A stretch of DNA of 64,000 bases from CAVQGM01 sp963712065. Lineage in GTDB: Bacteria > Actinomycetota > Acidimicrobiia > Acidimicrobiales > Acidimicrobilacustridaceae. Within the stretch, counting starts at the first letter, position 1; the number at the start of each line of letters is the position of its first letter. Positions 51,866 to 60,131 of the stretch are shown here, one piece after another. The DNA lies in assembly GCA_963712065.1 (NCBI GenBank), contig CAVQGM010000002.1:1798001-1862000 (forward strand), in the 5' to 3' direction. The notes under the pieces were generated by a model. It had not been told where the DNA came from and made no database searches. It saw only the letters and a list, made by a program, of their open reading frames with translations. The translations under genes were made by a program, and so were the position numbers.

Positions 51866-53314
51866 ATGCGCCGTCTCCGAGTGCTCGCAGTCCTCACCGC
51901 GTTCGTGCTCGCCGCCGCCGCGTGCGGCGGGGGCGATGACGGGGGAGGTGACGAGGCCGGCGGCGAGCTGCCCGAGTGCCCGGTGTCGGCCCTCGACGAA
52001 GCCACCCAGCCGGTCGAGGTCGTGGTGTGGCACACCCAGACGGCCCGCCCCGGTGACACCCTCACCGCGCTCGCCGACGAGTACAACGCCTCGCAGTCGA
52101 AGGTGCGGGTGCGGCTCGAGAACCAGGGCTCGAACTACCAGGAGCTGCAGCGCAAGTTCGAGTCGGCCATCGCCAGCCGGCAGCTGCCCGACCTGATCGT
52201 GTTCGACGACACCGCCGTGCAGATCATGGCCGACAGCGGCGTGGTGCTCCCCGCCCAGAGCTGCGTCGACGCCGACCAGTACGACCTCGGCCAGTTCCGC
52301 GACGTCGCCGTGAACTACTACACGATCGACGACGTGCTGTGGCCGGCGTCGGCCAACCTCGGCAACGCGCTGCTCTACTACAACAAGAACCACTTCCGCG
52401 CCGCCGGCCTCGACCCCGAGAAGACGCCGCAGACCCTCGCCGAGGTACGCACCTACGCCGAGCAGATCAAGGCCGCCGGGGTCACCGGCACGCCGCTCGT
52501 GCACGAGTTCGCGTCGTGGAAGACCGAGTTCCTGCTCACCGGTGACGGGGCGACGGTCGTGGACAACGACAACGGCCGCGGTGGAGAGGAGACCACCGAG
52601 GCGACCCTCGCCGACAACCCGGCGGCGCTCGAGCTGTTCACGTGGTTCGAGGACATGCAGACCGACGGCCTGATCAACCCCGTCCCCCGCGTCGACGGCC
52701 AGATCGACCAGTACCTGGCCATGGCCCAGCAGAACGCGTCGATGCTCCTCGAGTCCTCCTCGGCGGCCACGTCCGTGGAGGCCTTCCTCGGCGGCGACAC
52801 CTCGGTCGCCGCCGACGCCGGCGGCCAGGAGCTGTCCGGCGAGAACGTGAGCGGGCTCGACCTCGGTGCCGCCGTGTTCCCGGGCATCACGGCACCGGGC
52901 AAGACGCAGATGGGCGGCGCCGCCTGGTACATGCTCGACGCCAACTCGGCCGACAAGCAGGCGGCGTCGTGGGACTTCATGAAGTTCATGAACTCCGTCC
53001 CGGCCCAGGCCAAGATGCTCACCGGCGGCTCGTACTTGCCCTACACCACCGCAGCCAACGACGATCCCACGGTGGTGGCCTTCTACGAGGGCAGCCTGTC
53101 CGGCCGGTGGCTGAAGATCGCCAACGACCAGATCGACCAGATCGACCCCGCCTTCCCGGGGCCGCTGATCGGCCCGTACTACGACTTCCGCGAGGCGATC
53201 GAGAACGCCCAGGACGACCTGATGTTCGCCGGGGCGTCCCCCCAGCAGGCCCTCGACGACGCCCAGCAGGCCGTGACCGACGCCCTCACCACCTACAACC
53301 AGCAGGGGTTCTGA
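51866..53314 (+). CDS. sugar-type ABC binding lipoprotein, third tandem paralogue
   Basis: 482 residues, lipobox LAAAAC (anchor C20). It keeps CPVSALDEATQPVEVVVWHT, SQSKVRVRLENQGSNYQEL, LPAQSCVDADQYD, YYTIDDVLWPASANLGNALL and ends YNQQGF, which is the least similar tail. It has its own ribosome site (AGAAAGGCAGGGGA) and is not coupled to copy 2. The last gene of the transporter operon; 74 bp separate it from the dehydrogenase. Confidence 0.9.
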   Translation: MRRLRVLAVLTAFVLAAAACGGGDDGGGDEAGGELPECPVSALDEATQPVEVVVWHTQTARPGDTLTALADEYNASQSKVRVRLENQGSNYQELQRKFESAIASRQLPDLIVFDDTAVQIMADSGVVLPAQSCVDADQYDLGQFRDVAVNYYTIDDVLWPASANLGNALLYYNKNHFRAAGLDPEKTPQTLAEVRTYAEQIKAAGVTGTPLVHEFASWKTEFLLTGDGATVVDNDNGRGGEETTEATLADNPAALELFTWFEDMQTDGLINPVPRVDGQIDQYLAMAQQNASMLLESSSAATSVEAFLGGDTSVAADAGGQELSGENVSGLDLGAAVFPGITAPGKTQMGGAAWYMLDANSADKQAASWDFMKFMNSVPAQAKMLTGGSYLPYTTAANDDPTVVAFYEGSLSGRWLKIANDQIDQIDPAFPGPLIGPYYDFREAIENAQDDLMFAGASPQQALDDAQQAVTDALTTYNQQGF

Positions 53315-53388
53315 CGAACGGCTCTGTCGTCGCAGGGTCGACCGTCGGAGGCTGACGGGAGCGCGCATCCGACCACCGGGAGGCAGGG

Positions 53389-54147
53389 ATGGACGAGCTC
53401 GACGGGAAGGTCGCCGTCGTCACCGGGGCCGCCGCCGGCATCGGGCGGGCCGCCGCCGTGGCCCTGGCCGATGCCGGCGTCGCCGTGGTGGTCGCCGACG
53501 TCGACACCAAGCGCGGCGAGGCGGTCGCCGCCGGCATCCGCGACGAGGGTGGTCGTGCGGTGTTCGTGGCCACCGACGTGGCCGACGACGACGCCGTCGC
53601 CGCCATGGTCCAGCGTGCCGTCGACGAGTTCGGCCGGCTCGACCTGGCGTTCAACAACGCCGGCATCGAGGGGGTGTCGGCCCCGACCCACGAGTGCACG
53701 ACCGACAACTGGCAGCGGGTCCTGGCCGTCAACCTCACCGGCGTGTGGTCGTGCATGCGCCACGAGATCCCGAGGATGCTCGAAACAGGTGGCGGTTCGA
53801 TCGTGAACTGCTCGTCGGTCGCCGGGCTGGTCGGGTTCGCCACCTCACCCGCCTACGTGGCGTCCAAGCACGGTGTCGTCGGGCTCACCAGGACGGCGGC
53901 GCTGGAATACGCGACCGAGGGCATCCGGGTCAACGCCGTGTGCCCCGGCGTGATCGAGACCGAGATGATCGAGAGGTTCACCCACGGCGACCCGGTTGCG
54001 CAGGAGGCGCTGAACGCCATGGAACCGGTCGGACGCCTGGGCCGGGCCGACGAGATCGCCGACGCGGTGGTGTGGCTCTGCTCCGACCGGGCGAGCTTCG
54101 TCACCGGTCAGGCCATCGCCGTCGACGGCGGCTTCGTCGCCCGATGA
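53389..54147 (+). CDS. short-chain dehydrogenase/reductase
   Basis: 252 residues, classical SDR. TGAAAGIGRAAAVALADAG (12-31) is the TGxxxGIG nucleotide motif, NNAG follows the DVADDDAV segment, and Y156/K160 in YVASKHG with the upstream Ser of NCSSVAG form the catalytic set. VNAVCPGVIETEM and GQAIAVDGGF finish the fold. NAD(H) is likely since the acidic residue after the second strand (VVADVDTK) is Asp. ATG 53389 is preceded by GGGAGGCAGGG. Being next to the sugar transporter it may oxidise a sugar or polyol, which is inference. The next gene overlaps it by ATGA. Confidence 0.9.
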   Translation: MDELDGKVAVVTGAAAGIGRAAAVALADAGVAVVVADVDTKRGEAVAAGIRDEGGRAVFVATDVADDDAVAAMVQRAVDEFGRLDLAFNNAGIEGVSAPTHECTTDNWQRVLAVNLTGVWSCMRHEIPRMLETGGGSIVNCSSVAGLVGFATSPAYVASKHGVVGLTRTAALEYATEGIRVNAVCPGVIETEMIERFTHGDPVAQEALNAMEPVGRLGRADEIADAVVWLCSDRASFVTGQAIAVDGGFVAR

Positions 54148-55082
54148 CCGGGGCGCCGTCGCCCGCCGGCGCGGCCCGGCAGTCCCGGCCGCGGCCCGCG
54201 GAGGTCGTCGACTGGGTCGACCGGACCCGGCTCCGTCCCTGGCTCCTGCTGTCGATGGCGGCCGCCGTGCTCGCCGGCGTGGGCAACGTGGTCGGTCTCA
54301 CGGTCGAGCGCATCTACGCACCGGAGACGGTCGACTGGCAGGGCCAAGCGCTGGCCCAGGACCTGGTCGGCCTGGTCGTGGTGGTGCCCGCCGTGCTGAT
54401 CACGGCGATCGCCACGCGCCGGGGGTCGCTGCGCGCCTACCTGCTGTGGGTCGGCTTCCTGACCTTCATGGTCTACAACTACGTCATCTACGCCTTCGGC
54501 GTGCAGTTCGGGCCGCTGTTCAACGTGTGGGTGGCGGTGCTGGGCGCGTCGTTGTTCTCGCTCATCGGCGGCCTCGCCGCCGTCCGGCCCTCGGCGGTGC
54601 GCGACCACTACGACCGAACCCGCTCCCTCGCCCCGACGGCCTGGTTCCTCGTCGGCGCCGGCGCCCTGTTCGCCGTGCTGTGGCTGAACGAGATCGTCCC
54701 CGCGCTGCTCGCCGACGACCCGCTCGAGTCGGCGGCGGAGGTCGGGCTGCCCACCAACCCCGTCCAGGTCCTCGACCTGGCGTTCTTCCTCCCGGCGGTG
54801 ATCGGCATCGGGCTCGCCCTCCGACGTGGCCGACCCTTCGCGTTCGTCACCGCGCCGGGCCTGCTGGTGTTCATCGCGGTGACGGGGCTCCCGATCCTCG
54901 CCACGCCGTTCGTGCACGTCGTCCGGGACGAGACCGCCGAGTGGGGTCCGTTCGGCCCCATCGCCGTGCTCACCGTGGTGACCGTCGTCGTGACGGTCCG
55001 GCTCCTCGCCCGGGTGCACGAGGTGGCCCTCGACGCCGGTCCTGCGGGTCCGCGACCTGCGATCGCGCGGGACCACCGGTAG
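54144..55082 (+). CDS. multi-pass membrane protein, unknown
   Basis: 312 residues with about eight to nine hydrophobic segments (LLLSMAAAVLAGVGNVVGLTV, LVGLVVVVPAVLITAIA, VWVAVLGASLFSLIGGLAAV, and others) joined by short Arg-rich loops. No transport or enzymatic motif was identified. It overlaps the SDR stop by 4 bp and lies 13 bp before the amidohydrolase gene, so all three may be one unit. The C-terminus is short and cytosolic. Confidence 0.65.
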   Translation: MTGAPSPAGAARQSRPRPAEVVDWVDRTRLRPWLLLSMAAAVLAGVGNVVGLTVERIYAPETVDWQGQALAQDLVGLVVVVPAVLITAIATRRGSLRAYLLWVGFLTFMVYNYVIYAFGVQFGPLFNVWVAVLGASLFSLIGGLAAVRPSAVRDHYDRTRSLAPTAWFLVGAGALFAVLWLNEIVPALLADDPLESAAEVGLPTNPVQVLDLAFFLPAVIGIGLALRRGRPFAFVTAPGLLVFIAVTGLPILATPFVHVVRDETAEWGPFGPIAVLTVVTVVVTVRLLARVHEVALDAGPAGPRPAIARDHR

Positions 55083-55095
55083 ATTCGACGGCCGG

Positions 55096-56709
55096 ATGTC
55101 CGACGCCGAACCCCCCTCGTCGCCGCGCCCCGACGCGTCCTCCGGCCCCGCCGACCCGGGTCGCCGGAAGCTCCTCCTCGTCGCCGGCTTCGGCGGCGCC
55201 ACCACCCTCGTGCTGGCCAAGCTCGGGCAGGGCGGCGGACCGTCGGCGCCGACCGAGCAGGCCACCGTCGACCTCGTGGTGCGGGGCGAGCGGCCGGGCC
55301 CGGCCACGCCGCCGGCGCTGGCCGACGCCGCGCCGGCGCCGCCTCCCGAGCACGTCTTCGACACCGTCATCCGCGGCGGTCGGGTGATGGACCCCGACTC
55401 CGGGTACGACCAGGTCGCCGACGTCGGCATCGACGGTGACCGCATCACCTCGATCAGCGCCACGCCCCTGCAGGGCCGCTCGACGCTCGAGGCCGCCGGC
55501 ACGGTGGTGGCGCCGGGGTTCATCGACGTCCTGTCCTACGAGCCCAACTCCTACGGGGTCTGGTACAAGGTCGCCGACGGCGTCACCACCAACCTCGGCA
55601 TGCACGGCATCAACGACACCGCCGAGAGCTTCTTCGACTACTTCGGCTCCGAGGCCCAGCGACCGCCGGTCCACTACGGCGGGGCGTTCGACAACCCCCA
55701 CATGCGCTCGGTGGTCGCCGGGCTGGGCGACGACACCGCGACGGCCCGCCAGATCGGCGAGCTCGAGCGTCTCCTCGAGGACGGCCTCGCCGACGGCTGG
55801 ATCGGGCTCGACCTCGAGCCCGAGTACACGCCGTGGGTCACCACCGAGGAGATGACGGCGCTGGCCGAGGTCACCGCCCGCTACGGCATGCCCGTGTTCT
55901 CCCACATCCGCTACTCGTCGCCCGGCACGCCCGAGGAGGGCAGCCTCGCCGCCATCGACGAGCTGCTGCAGATCGCCGAGCGCAGCGGCGCCGCCGTGCA
56001 CGTCGACCACATCACGAGCATGGCGACGCACGTGATGGGCGACGCCCTCGCCAAGATCGACGACGCCCGCTCCCGCGGCCTCGACGTCACCGCCTGCATG
56101 TACCCCTACGACTTCTGGGCCACGACGCTGGCCTCGCAGCGGTTCGCCCCGGGGTGGGAGGAGCGGTTCCGCATCTCCTACGGCGACCTCGAGATCGCCG
56201 GCACCGGGGAACGGCTGACCGAGTCGAGCTTCGCCCGCTACCAGGCCCAGAACAAGCTGGTCGCCGCCCACGCCATCCCCGAGGCCGACGTGCGCCAGGC
56301 ACTCGAGGCGCCGTGGGTGATGATCGGCAGCGACGCCATCCTCGAGCCCGGCGACAACAACCACCCCCGCTCGACGGGCTGCTTCACCCGCACCCTCGGC
56401 ACCTACGTGCGCGACCTCGGCGTGCTGTCGCTCATGGACGGGCTGGCCAAGATGACCATCCAGCCGGCGCGCCGCCTCGAGGCGCGCGTCCCCGCGCTGC
56501 AACGGAAGGGTCGGATGCAGATCGGCGCCGACGCCGACGTGACCGTGTTCGACCCGGCCACCGTGGCCGACCGCTCCACCATCGCCGACCCGGCCCAGAT
56601 GGCGGTCGGGGTGCGCTACGTCGTGGTGTCCGGCCAGGTGGTGAAGGACGGCGACACGATGAACGAGGACGTGCGCCCCGGCCAGCCGATCGGCCCCGCC
56701 ACCACCTGA
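55096..56709 (+). CDS. amidohydrolase-like protein (D-aminoacylase relative) lacking the HxH motif
   Basis: 537 residues. A Tat-like or anchor N-terminus (GRRKLLLVAGFGGATTLVLA) is followed by the metal-dependent hydrolase fold: FDTVIRGGRVMDPDSGYDQV and TVVAPGFIDVLSYEPN. The usual D-aminoacylase reads PGFIDxHxH here; this protein has V145-L-S-Y in place of the histidine pair. The later FSHIRYSS, VHVDHITSM and IGSDAILEPGDNNHPRST still resemble the family's histidine, histidine and aspartate positions. NLGMHG replaces the segment where the family keeps the metal cysteine. So it may bind one metal differently or have lost hydrolase activity. Adjacent to the membrane protein gene and likely outside the cytoplasm. 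Confidence 0.75.
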   Translation: MSDAEPPSSPRPDASSGPADPGRRKLLLVAGFGGATTLVLAKLGQGGGPSAPTEQATVDLVVRGERPGPATPPALADAAPAPPPEHVFDTVIRGGRVMDPDSGYDQVADVGIDGDRITSISATPLQGRSTLEAAGTVVAPGFIDVLSYEPNSYGVWYKVADGVTTNLGMHGINDTAESFFDYFGSEAQRPPVHYGGAFDNPHMRSVVAGLGDDTATARQIGELERLLEDGLADGWIGLDLEPEYTPWVTTEEMTALAEVTARYGMPVFSHIRYSSPGTPEEGSLAAIDELLQIAERSGAAVHVDHITSMATHVMGDALAKIDDARSRGLDVTACMYPYDFWATTLASQRFAPGWEERFRISYGDLEIAGTGERLTESSFARYQAQNKLVAAHAIPEADVRQALEAPWVMIGSDAILEPGDNNHPRSTGCFTRTLGTYVRDLGVLSLMDGLAKMTIQPARRLEARVPALQRKGRMQIGADADVTVFDPATVADRSTIADPAQMAVGVRYVVVSGQVVKDGDTMNEDVRPGQPIGPATT

Positions 56710-56758
56710 CGCACGCCGTCGGGCCACGGGGTCGGCGCCGACGCGCGCCCGCGACGAG

Positions 56759-56831
56759 TACCCCGTACGGGATTCGAACCCGTGTTGCCGGCGTGAGAGG
56801 CCGGTGTCCTAGGCCGCTAGACGAACGGGGC
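56759..56831 (-). tRNA. tRNA-Glu (CTC)
   Basis: The minus strand folds as a tRNA: the acceptor 5' arm GCCCCGT pairs with ACGGGGT (one G-U), the anticodon stem CCGGC/GCCGG closes the loop CTCTCAC with anticodon CTC, and the T-loop is TTCGAAT. CCA is not encoded. It lies 260 bp downstream of tRNA-Gln on the same strand. Confidence 0.95.
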
Positions 56832-56897
56832 TGGAACGTGCCCCCTCACCTGACCGGGAGCACGGCCTCGGCAGTGTAGCGAGCGGGATGGGGCGGC

Positions 56898-56936
56898 CCA
56901 AACGTCGGCCGAACGGGCCAAACGTCGGCCGAACGG
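56898..56936 (+). repeat. 20-bp tandem duplication between the tRNA genes
   Basis: CCAAACGTCGGCCGAACGG occurs at 56898-56916 and again at 56918-56936, one base apart. It lies in the 188-bp gap between tRNA-Glu and tRNA-Gln; no gene is seen there. Confidence 0.85.
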
Positions 56937-56984
56937 CTCGGACCGGTCCCCGCCGGACCCGGAGGGCCTCGGCCACGACGCGGA

Positions 56985-57012
56985 ACGGCCCGTCGCGCGT
57001 GCGACGGGCCGT
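56985..57012 (-). terminator. 12-bp stem hairpin after tRNA-Gln
   Basis: ACGGCCCGTCGC (56985-56996) pairs perfectly with 57001-57012 around a four-base loop, seven bases downstream of the tRNA-Gln 3' end on the minus strand. It is a probable terminator without a long T tract. Confidence 0.7.
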
Positions 57013-57019
57013 CTCGGCG

Positions 57020-57091
57020 CTCGGGGGGGAGGACTCGAACCCCCAACGACAGGGCCAGAACCTGTTGTGTTGCCGATTACACCACCCCCGA
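57020..57091 (-). tRNA. tRNA-Gln (CTG)
   Basis: The minus strand gives acceptor TCGGGGG paired with CCCCCGA, D-stem GTGT/ACAC, anticodon stem ACAGG/CCTGT around TTCTGGC (anticodon CTG) and T-loop TTCGAGT. CCA is not encoded. It lies 55 bp beyond the ydcF stop, in the same direction as gltX. Confidence 0.95.
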
Positions 57092-57146
57092 AGGGCGAAC
57101 CGGCAGGATACCGGTCGGGGCCGGGGCGAGGAAACCGGCCCCGGCG

Positions 57147-57749
57147 CTACGAGATCGACGCCAGGCGTCGGTAGCCGAGGATGCGACCGAGCGAGACGGC
57201 CGCCGTCTCCCGCGCCAGCGAGGGCAACGACGACGAGGTCTCGGTGGGCGACACGTGGGGCGACAGACCGACCTCCCGGGCGATCTGGTCGACCCGGTAG
57301 GCGTGGTACGGCGACGACACGATGAGCACGTCGTCGGCCAGCTCCTCGTTGCGCACGATCAGCGCCGAGGCCGAGAGCTCCTCGTAGCTGTTCGTGCCCT
57401 CGACCTCGACCCGGATCGCCTCGTCGGGGACGCCGAGGTCGCGCAGGTACTGGTAGCCGGTGAGCCCCTGGGTGGTGACGTCGCCGACCTGCTTGCCCCC
57501 GGTCACGATGATCACCGGGGCCAGGCCCTGCTCCCACAGCTCGGCGGCGTGGTCGAGGCGGGCGGCCAGCACCGGTGACGGCAGCCCGTTCCACTGGGCG
57601 GCGCCCATGACGACGATGGCGCCGGCCTCGGCCCGGTCGTCCTGGTTGGACGCCCACAGGACCTGGGCGAAGGTCACCCCCACGTAGACGACGGCGAGGG
57701 CGACGAGGGCGAGCGCGAGGCGCCAGACCCAACGCAGCACGCGGATCAT
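57147..57749 (-). CDS. YdcF-family (DUF218) membrane-anchored protein
   Basis: 200 residues: one N-terminal membrane helix (WRLALALVALAVVYVGVTFA) and an outside DUF218 domain with the family motifs AIVVMGAAQWNGLPSPVL, VIIVTGGKQVGD, EGTNSYEEL and SSPYHAYRV. Members include SanA and YdcF; some bind nucleotide sugars or affect envelope permeability. ATG 57749 overlaps the gltX stop (ATGA), so it is translated with gltX, an association whose purpose is unclear. The tRNA genes follow. Confidence 0.87.
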   Translation of the reverse strand: MIRVLRWVWRLALALVALAVVYVGVTFAQVLWASNQDDRAEAGAIVVMGAAQWNGLPSPVLAARLDHAAELWEQGLAPVIIVTGGKQVGDVTTQGLTGYQYLRDLGVPDEAIRVEVEGTNSYEELSASALIVRNEELADDVLIVSSPYHAYRVDQIAREVGLSPHVSPTETSSSLPSLARETAAVSLGRILGYRRLASIS

Positions 57750-59158
57750 GGCGAGAGGCGGTCCCGGGCGGCGGCGATGCGGCGGAGCGACTCGTCGCGG
57801 CCGAGCACCTCGATCGACTCCCACAGCGGCAGGCCGACGCGGTGACCGGTGACGGCGACCCGGATGGGGGCCTGGGCCTTCCCCGCCTTGAGGTTGCTGG
57901 CCGCGAACCAGTCGGCGAAGGCGTCGCCGATGACCGTCGCGTCCCACTCGCACGATCCGAGGACCTCACCGGCGGCCTCGAGCACCGCCCGCGCCTGCTC
58001 GGGGTCCTTCGTGGCCCTGGCCCAGGAGTCGTCGTCGATCTCGGGGTCGGCGAGGAAGGCGAAGGCCAGGAACGACGGCACCTCCGACAGGGTCTCGACC
58101 CGCTCCTGCACGAGGGGGGCGAGCCGCTCGAAGGTGGCCGGGTCGAACCGTTCGGCCGGCCACGGCGGCGACGCCACGAGCCACCGCGTGGAGCGGTCGA
58201 CGAACTCGGCCGGCGACAGCGCCCGCAGGTACTCCTTGTTGAACGTGGCCAGCTTCTTGAGGTCGAAGAAGGCACCGGCCTTGTTGACGTCCTCGAGCCG
58301 GAACAGCGAGACGATCTCGGGGCGTGGGCGGATCTCGACGCCGTCGGGGGCGCCCCACCCGAGCGTGGCCAGGTAGTTGGTCATGGCCTCGGGCAGGTAG
58401 CCCCGGTCGATGTAGTCGCCGACCGACACGTCGTCGCGGCGCTTCGACAGCTTCTGGCGCTTCTCGTTGACGATGAGGGGCAGGTGGGCGAACACCGGGA
58501 CCTCGCCCACGCCGAGCGCCTCCCGGAGCAGCAGCACCTTCGGCGTGGTGTTGATCAGGTCCTCGCCCCGGATGACGTGGGTGATGCCCATGTCGGCGTC
58601 GTCGACGGCGTTGGCGACGAGGAACAACGGGACGCCGGTCGAGCGCACGACCACGAAGTCCTCGAGGTCGGCGTTCTCGAAGCTGATCGGTCCACGGATC
58701 ACGTCGTCGAACGCGGTGGTGCCCTCGCCGGGCGTGCGGAACCGCACCACCCGGCCGGGGCCCGGCCCCAGGCCGCGGTCGCGGCAGTGGCCGTCGTAGC
58801 CCGGCTTGCCGCCGCGGGCCTCGGCCCGGGCCTGGACGTCGGCGGGGGTGCAGTCGCACCAGTAGGCCCAGCCGGTCGCGAGCAGCCGGTCGGCGGCGTC
58901 GCGGTACAACTCGGCCCGGTCGGACTGGTGCACGGCCTCGCCGTCCCAGTCGATGCCGAGCCACTCGAGGGCCCGGAAGATGACCTCGATGAGCTCGGGG
59001 CGGCTGCGCTCGGCGTCGGTGTCCTCGATCCGCAGGAGCAGCTCGCCGCCCTGGTTGCGGGCGAACAGCCAGTTGAACAGCGCCGTCCGGGCCCCCCCGA
59101 TGTGCAGGTAGCCGGTGGGCGAGGGCGCGAAGCGAGCGCGGACGGGGGGCGGGGTCAC
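57746..59158 (-). CDS. gltX: glutamyl-tRNA synthetase
   Basis: 470 residues from GTG 59158. RFAPSPTGYLHIGGARTALF has the HIGH-type motif (HIGG), NWLFARNQGGELLLRIEDTD follows, and KLSKRRDD is the KMSKS-like ATP loop. It loads glutamate on tRNA-Glu. Actinobacteria usually lack glutaminyl-tRNA synthetase, so this enzyme probably also charges tRNA-Gln for amidation by GatCAB; both tRNA genes lie just downstream. The start could be the ATG at 59191; 59158 is preferred since it leaves room for the divergent promoter. Confidence 0.94.
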   Translation of the reverse strand: MTPPPVRARFAPSPTGYLHIGGARTALFNWLFARNQGGELLLRIEDTDAERSRPELIEVIFRALEWLGIDWDGEAVHQSDRAELYRDAADRLLATGWAYWCDCTPADVQARAEARGGKPGYDGHCRDRGLGPGPGRVVRFRTPGEGTTAFDDVIRGPISFENADLEDFVVVRSTGVPLFLVANAVDDADMGITHVIRGEDLINTTPKVLLLREALGVGEVPVFAHLPLIVNEKRQKLSKRRDDVSVGDYIDRGYLPEAMTNYLATLGWGAPDGVEIRPRPEIVSLFRLEDVNKAGAFFDLKKLATFNKEYLRALSPAEFVDRSTRWLVASPPWPAERFDPATFERLAPLVQERVETLSEVPSFLAFAFLADPEIDDDSWARATKDPEQARAVLEAAGEVLGSCEWDATVIGDAFADWFAASNLKAGKAQAPIRVAVTGHRVGLPLWESIEVLGRDESLRRIAAARDRLSP

Positions 59159-59220
59159 GGCGCCCGATCGTACCGGCGGGGTGCCTGTCATCACCGGGAG
59201 GGCCTGGGTACCATGCCCCC

Positions 59221-60090
59221 GTGCGCCGCAAGACCTCCCCCCTCCTCGCCCTCGCGCTCGTGTTCGCCTTCGTCGCCGGGGCCTGCTCCTCGGGCGACGC
59301 CGGCGACGGCTTCCGCCTGAGCGCCGACCAGCTGACCCCGGAGACCACCACCACGGTCCCGCCCGAGCCGTCGTTCACCACGACCGTGGCCACCGCCAAC
59401 GGCGCGGTGCTCGTGGTGTACGCCGACAAGCCCGCCGGCGGGGGCGGCCCCACCGCGGCCCCGGCCGGCGCCGTCGTCGGCCGGCCCGGCCCCGACGGCG
59501 TGATCCACCCGCCCATCCCCCGCGACGGCCTCAACTCGGCCAACGTGCGCAAGACGGCGACCGGCTGGGAGTTCGACAACCCCACCTACTTCGGCAACCC
59601 GCTGGCGATGGTGGTGACCGCCGACGAGGGCGAGTGGCTGAAGGTCCGGCTCCCCGCCCGCCCGAACTTCCAGGAGGGCTGGGTGAGCGCCGCCGAGGTC
59701 ACGCAGTCGGAGCACCGCTACCACGCCACGCTCGACCTCTCCGACCGCAACCTGGTGGTGATGGACGGCGACGCCGAGGTCGTCACCACCCAGGTGGTCG
59801 TCGGCAAGGACGCCACGCCGACGCCCACCGGCACCTTCTACTTCAGCGAGAAGATCCGCCAGTCGAGCGGTGGCGGTGCCTACGGCCCGTGGATCCTGCC
59901 GACCAACGGCTACTCCGAGGCCATGGACTTCTTCGACGGCGGCCTCCCCGTCATCGCCTTCCACGGCACCAACCAGCCCGGGCTCATCGGCACGGCGGCC
60001 TCCAACGGCTGCGTGCGCCTGCCCAACGAGGTCATCACCCAGCTCGCCGAGACCCTCCCCGCCGGCACGCCCGTCGAGATCGTCGAGTAG
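59221..60090 (+). CDS. L,D-transpeptidase (YkuD) lipoprotein
   Basis: 289 residues. Lipobox VAGACSSG (C22) anchors it to the outer face of the membrane. After a Thr/Pro linker, residues ~95-165 resemble an SH3-like module (GEWLKVRLPARPNFQEGWV). The YkuD catalytic domain follows: VIAFHGT with H248 and SNGCVRL with the nucleophile C264. It forms 3-3 cross-links in peptidoglycan between meso-diaminopimelate residues. Start GTG 59221. Divergent from gltX, convergent with the hydrolase gene. Confidence 0.93.
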   Translation: MRRKTSPLLALALVFAFVAGACSSGDAGDGFRLSADQLTPETTTTVPPEPSFTTTVATANGAVLVVYADKPAGGGGPTAAPAGAVVGRPGPDGVIHPPIPRDGLNSANVRKTATGWEFDNPTYFGNPLAMVVTADEGEWLKVRLPARPNFQEGWVSAAEVTQSEHRYHATLDLSDRNLVVMDGDAEVVTTQVVVGKDATPTPTGTFYFSEKIRQSSGGGAYGPWILPTNGYSEAMDFFDGGLPVIAFHGTNQPGLIGTAASNGCVRLPNEVITQLAETLPAGTPVEIVE

Positions 60091-60131
60091 ACCCGCTCAC
60101 CGCTCGGCGCGCCGGCCAGCCGGTCAGCCGG

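Noticed and set aside
50345..53368. A 1007-codon minus-strand frame opposite the binding proteins
   Set aside because: It mirrors the plus-strand lipoproteins, including their triplicated pattern; low-complexity composition and no ribosome site.
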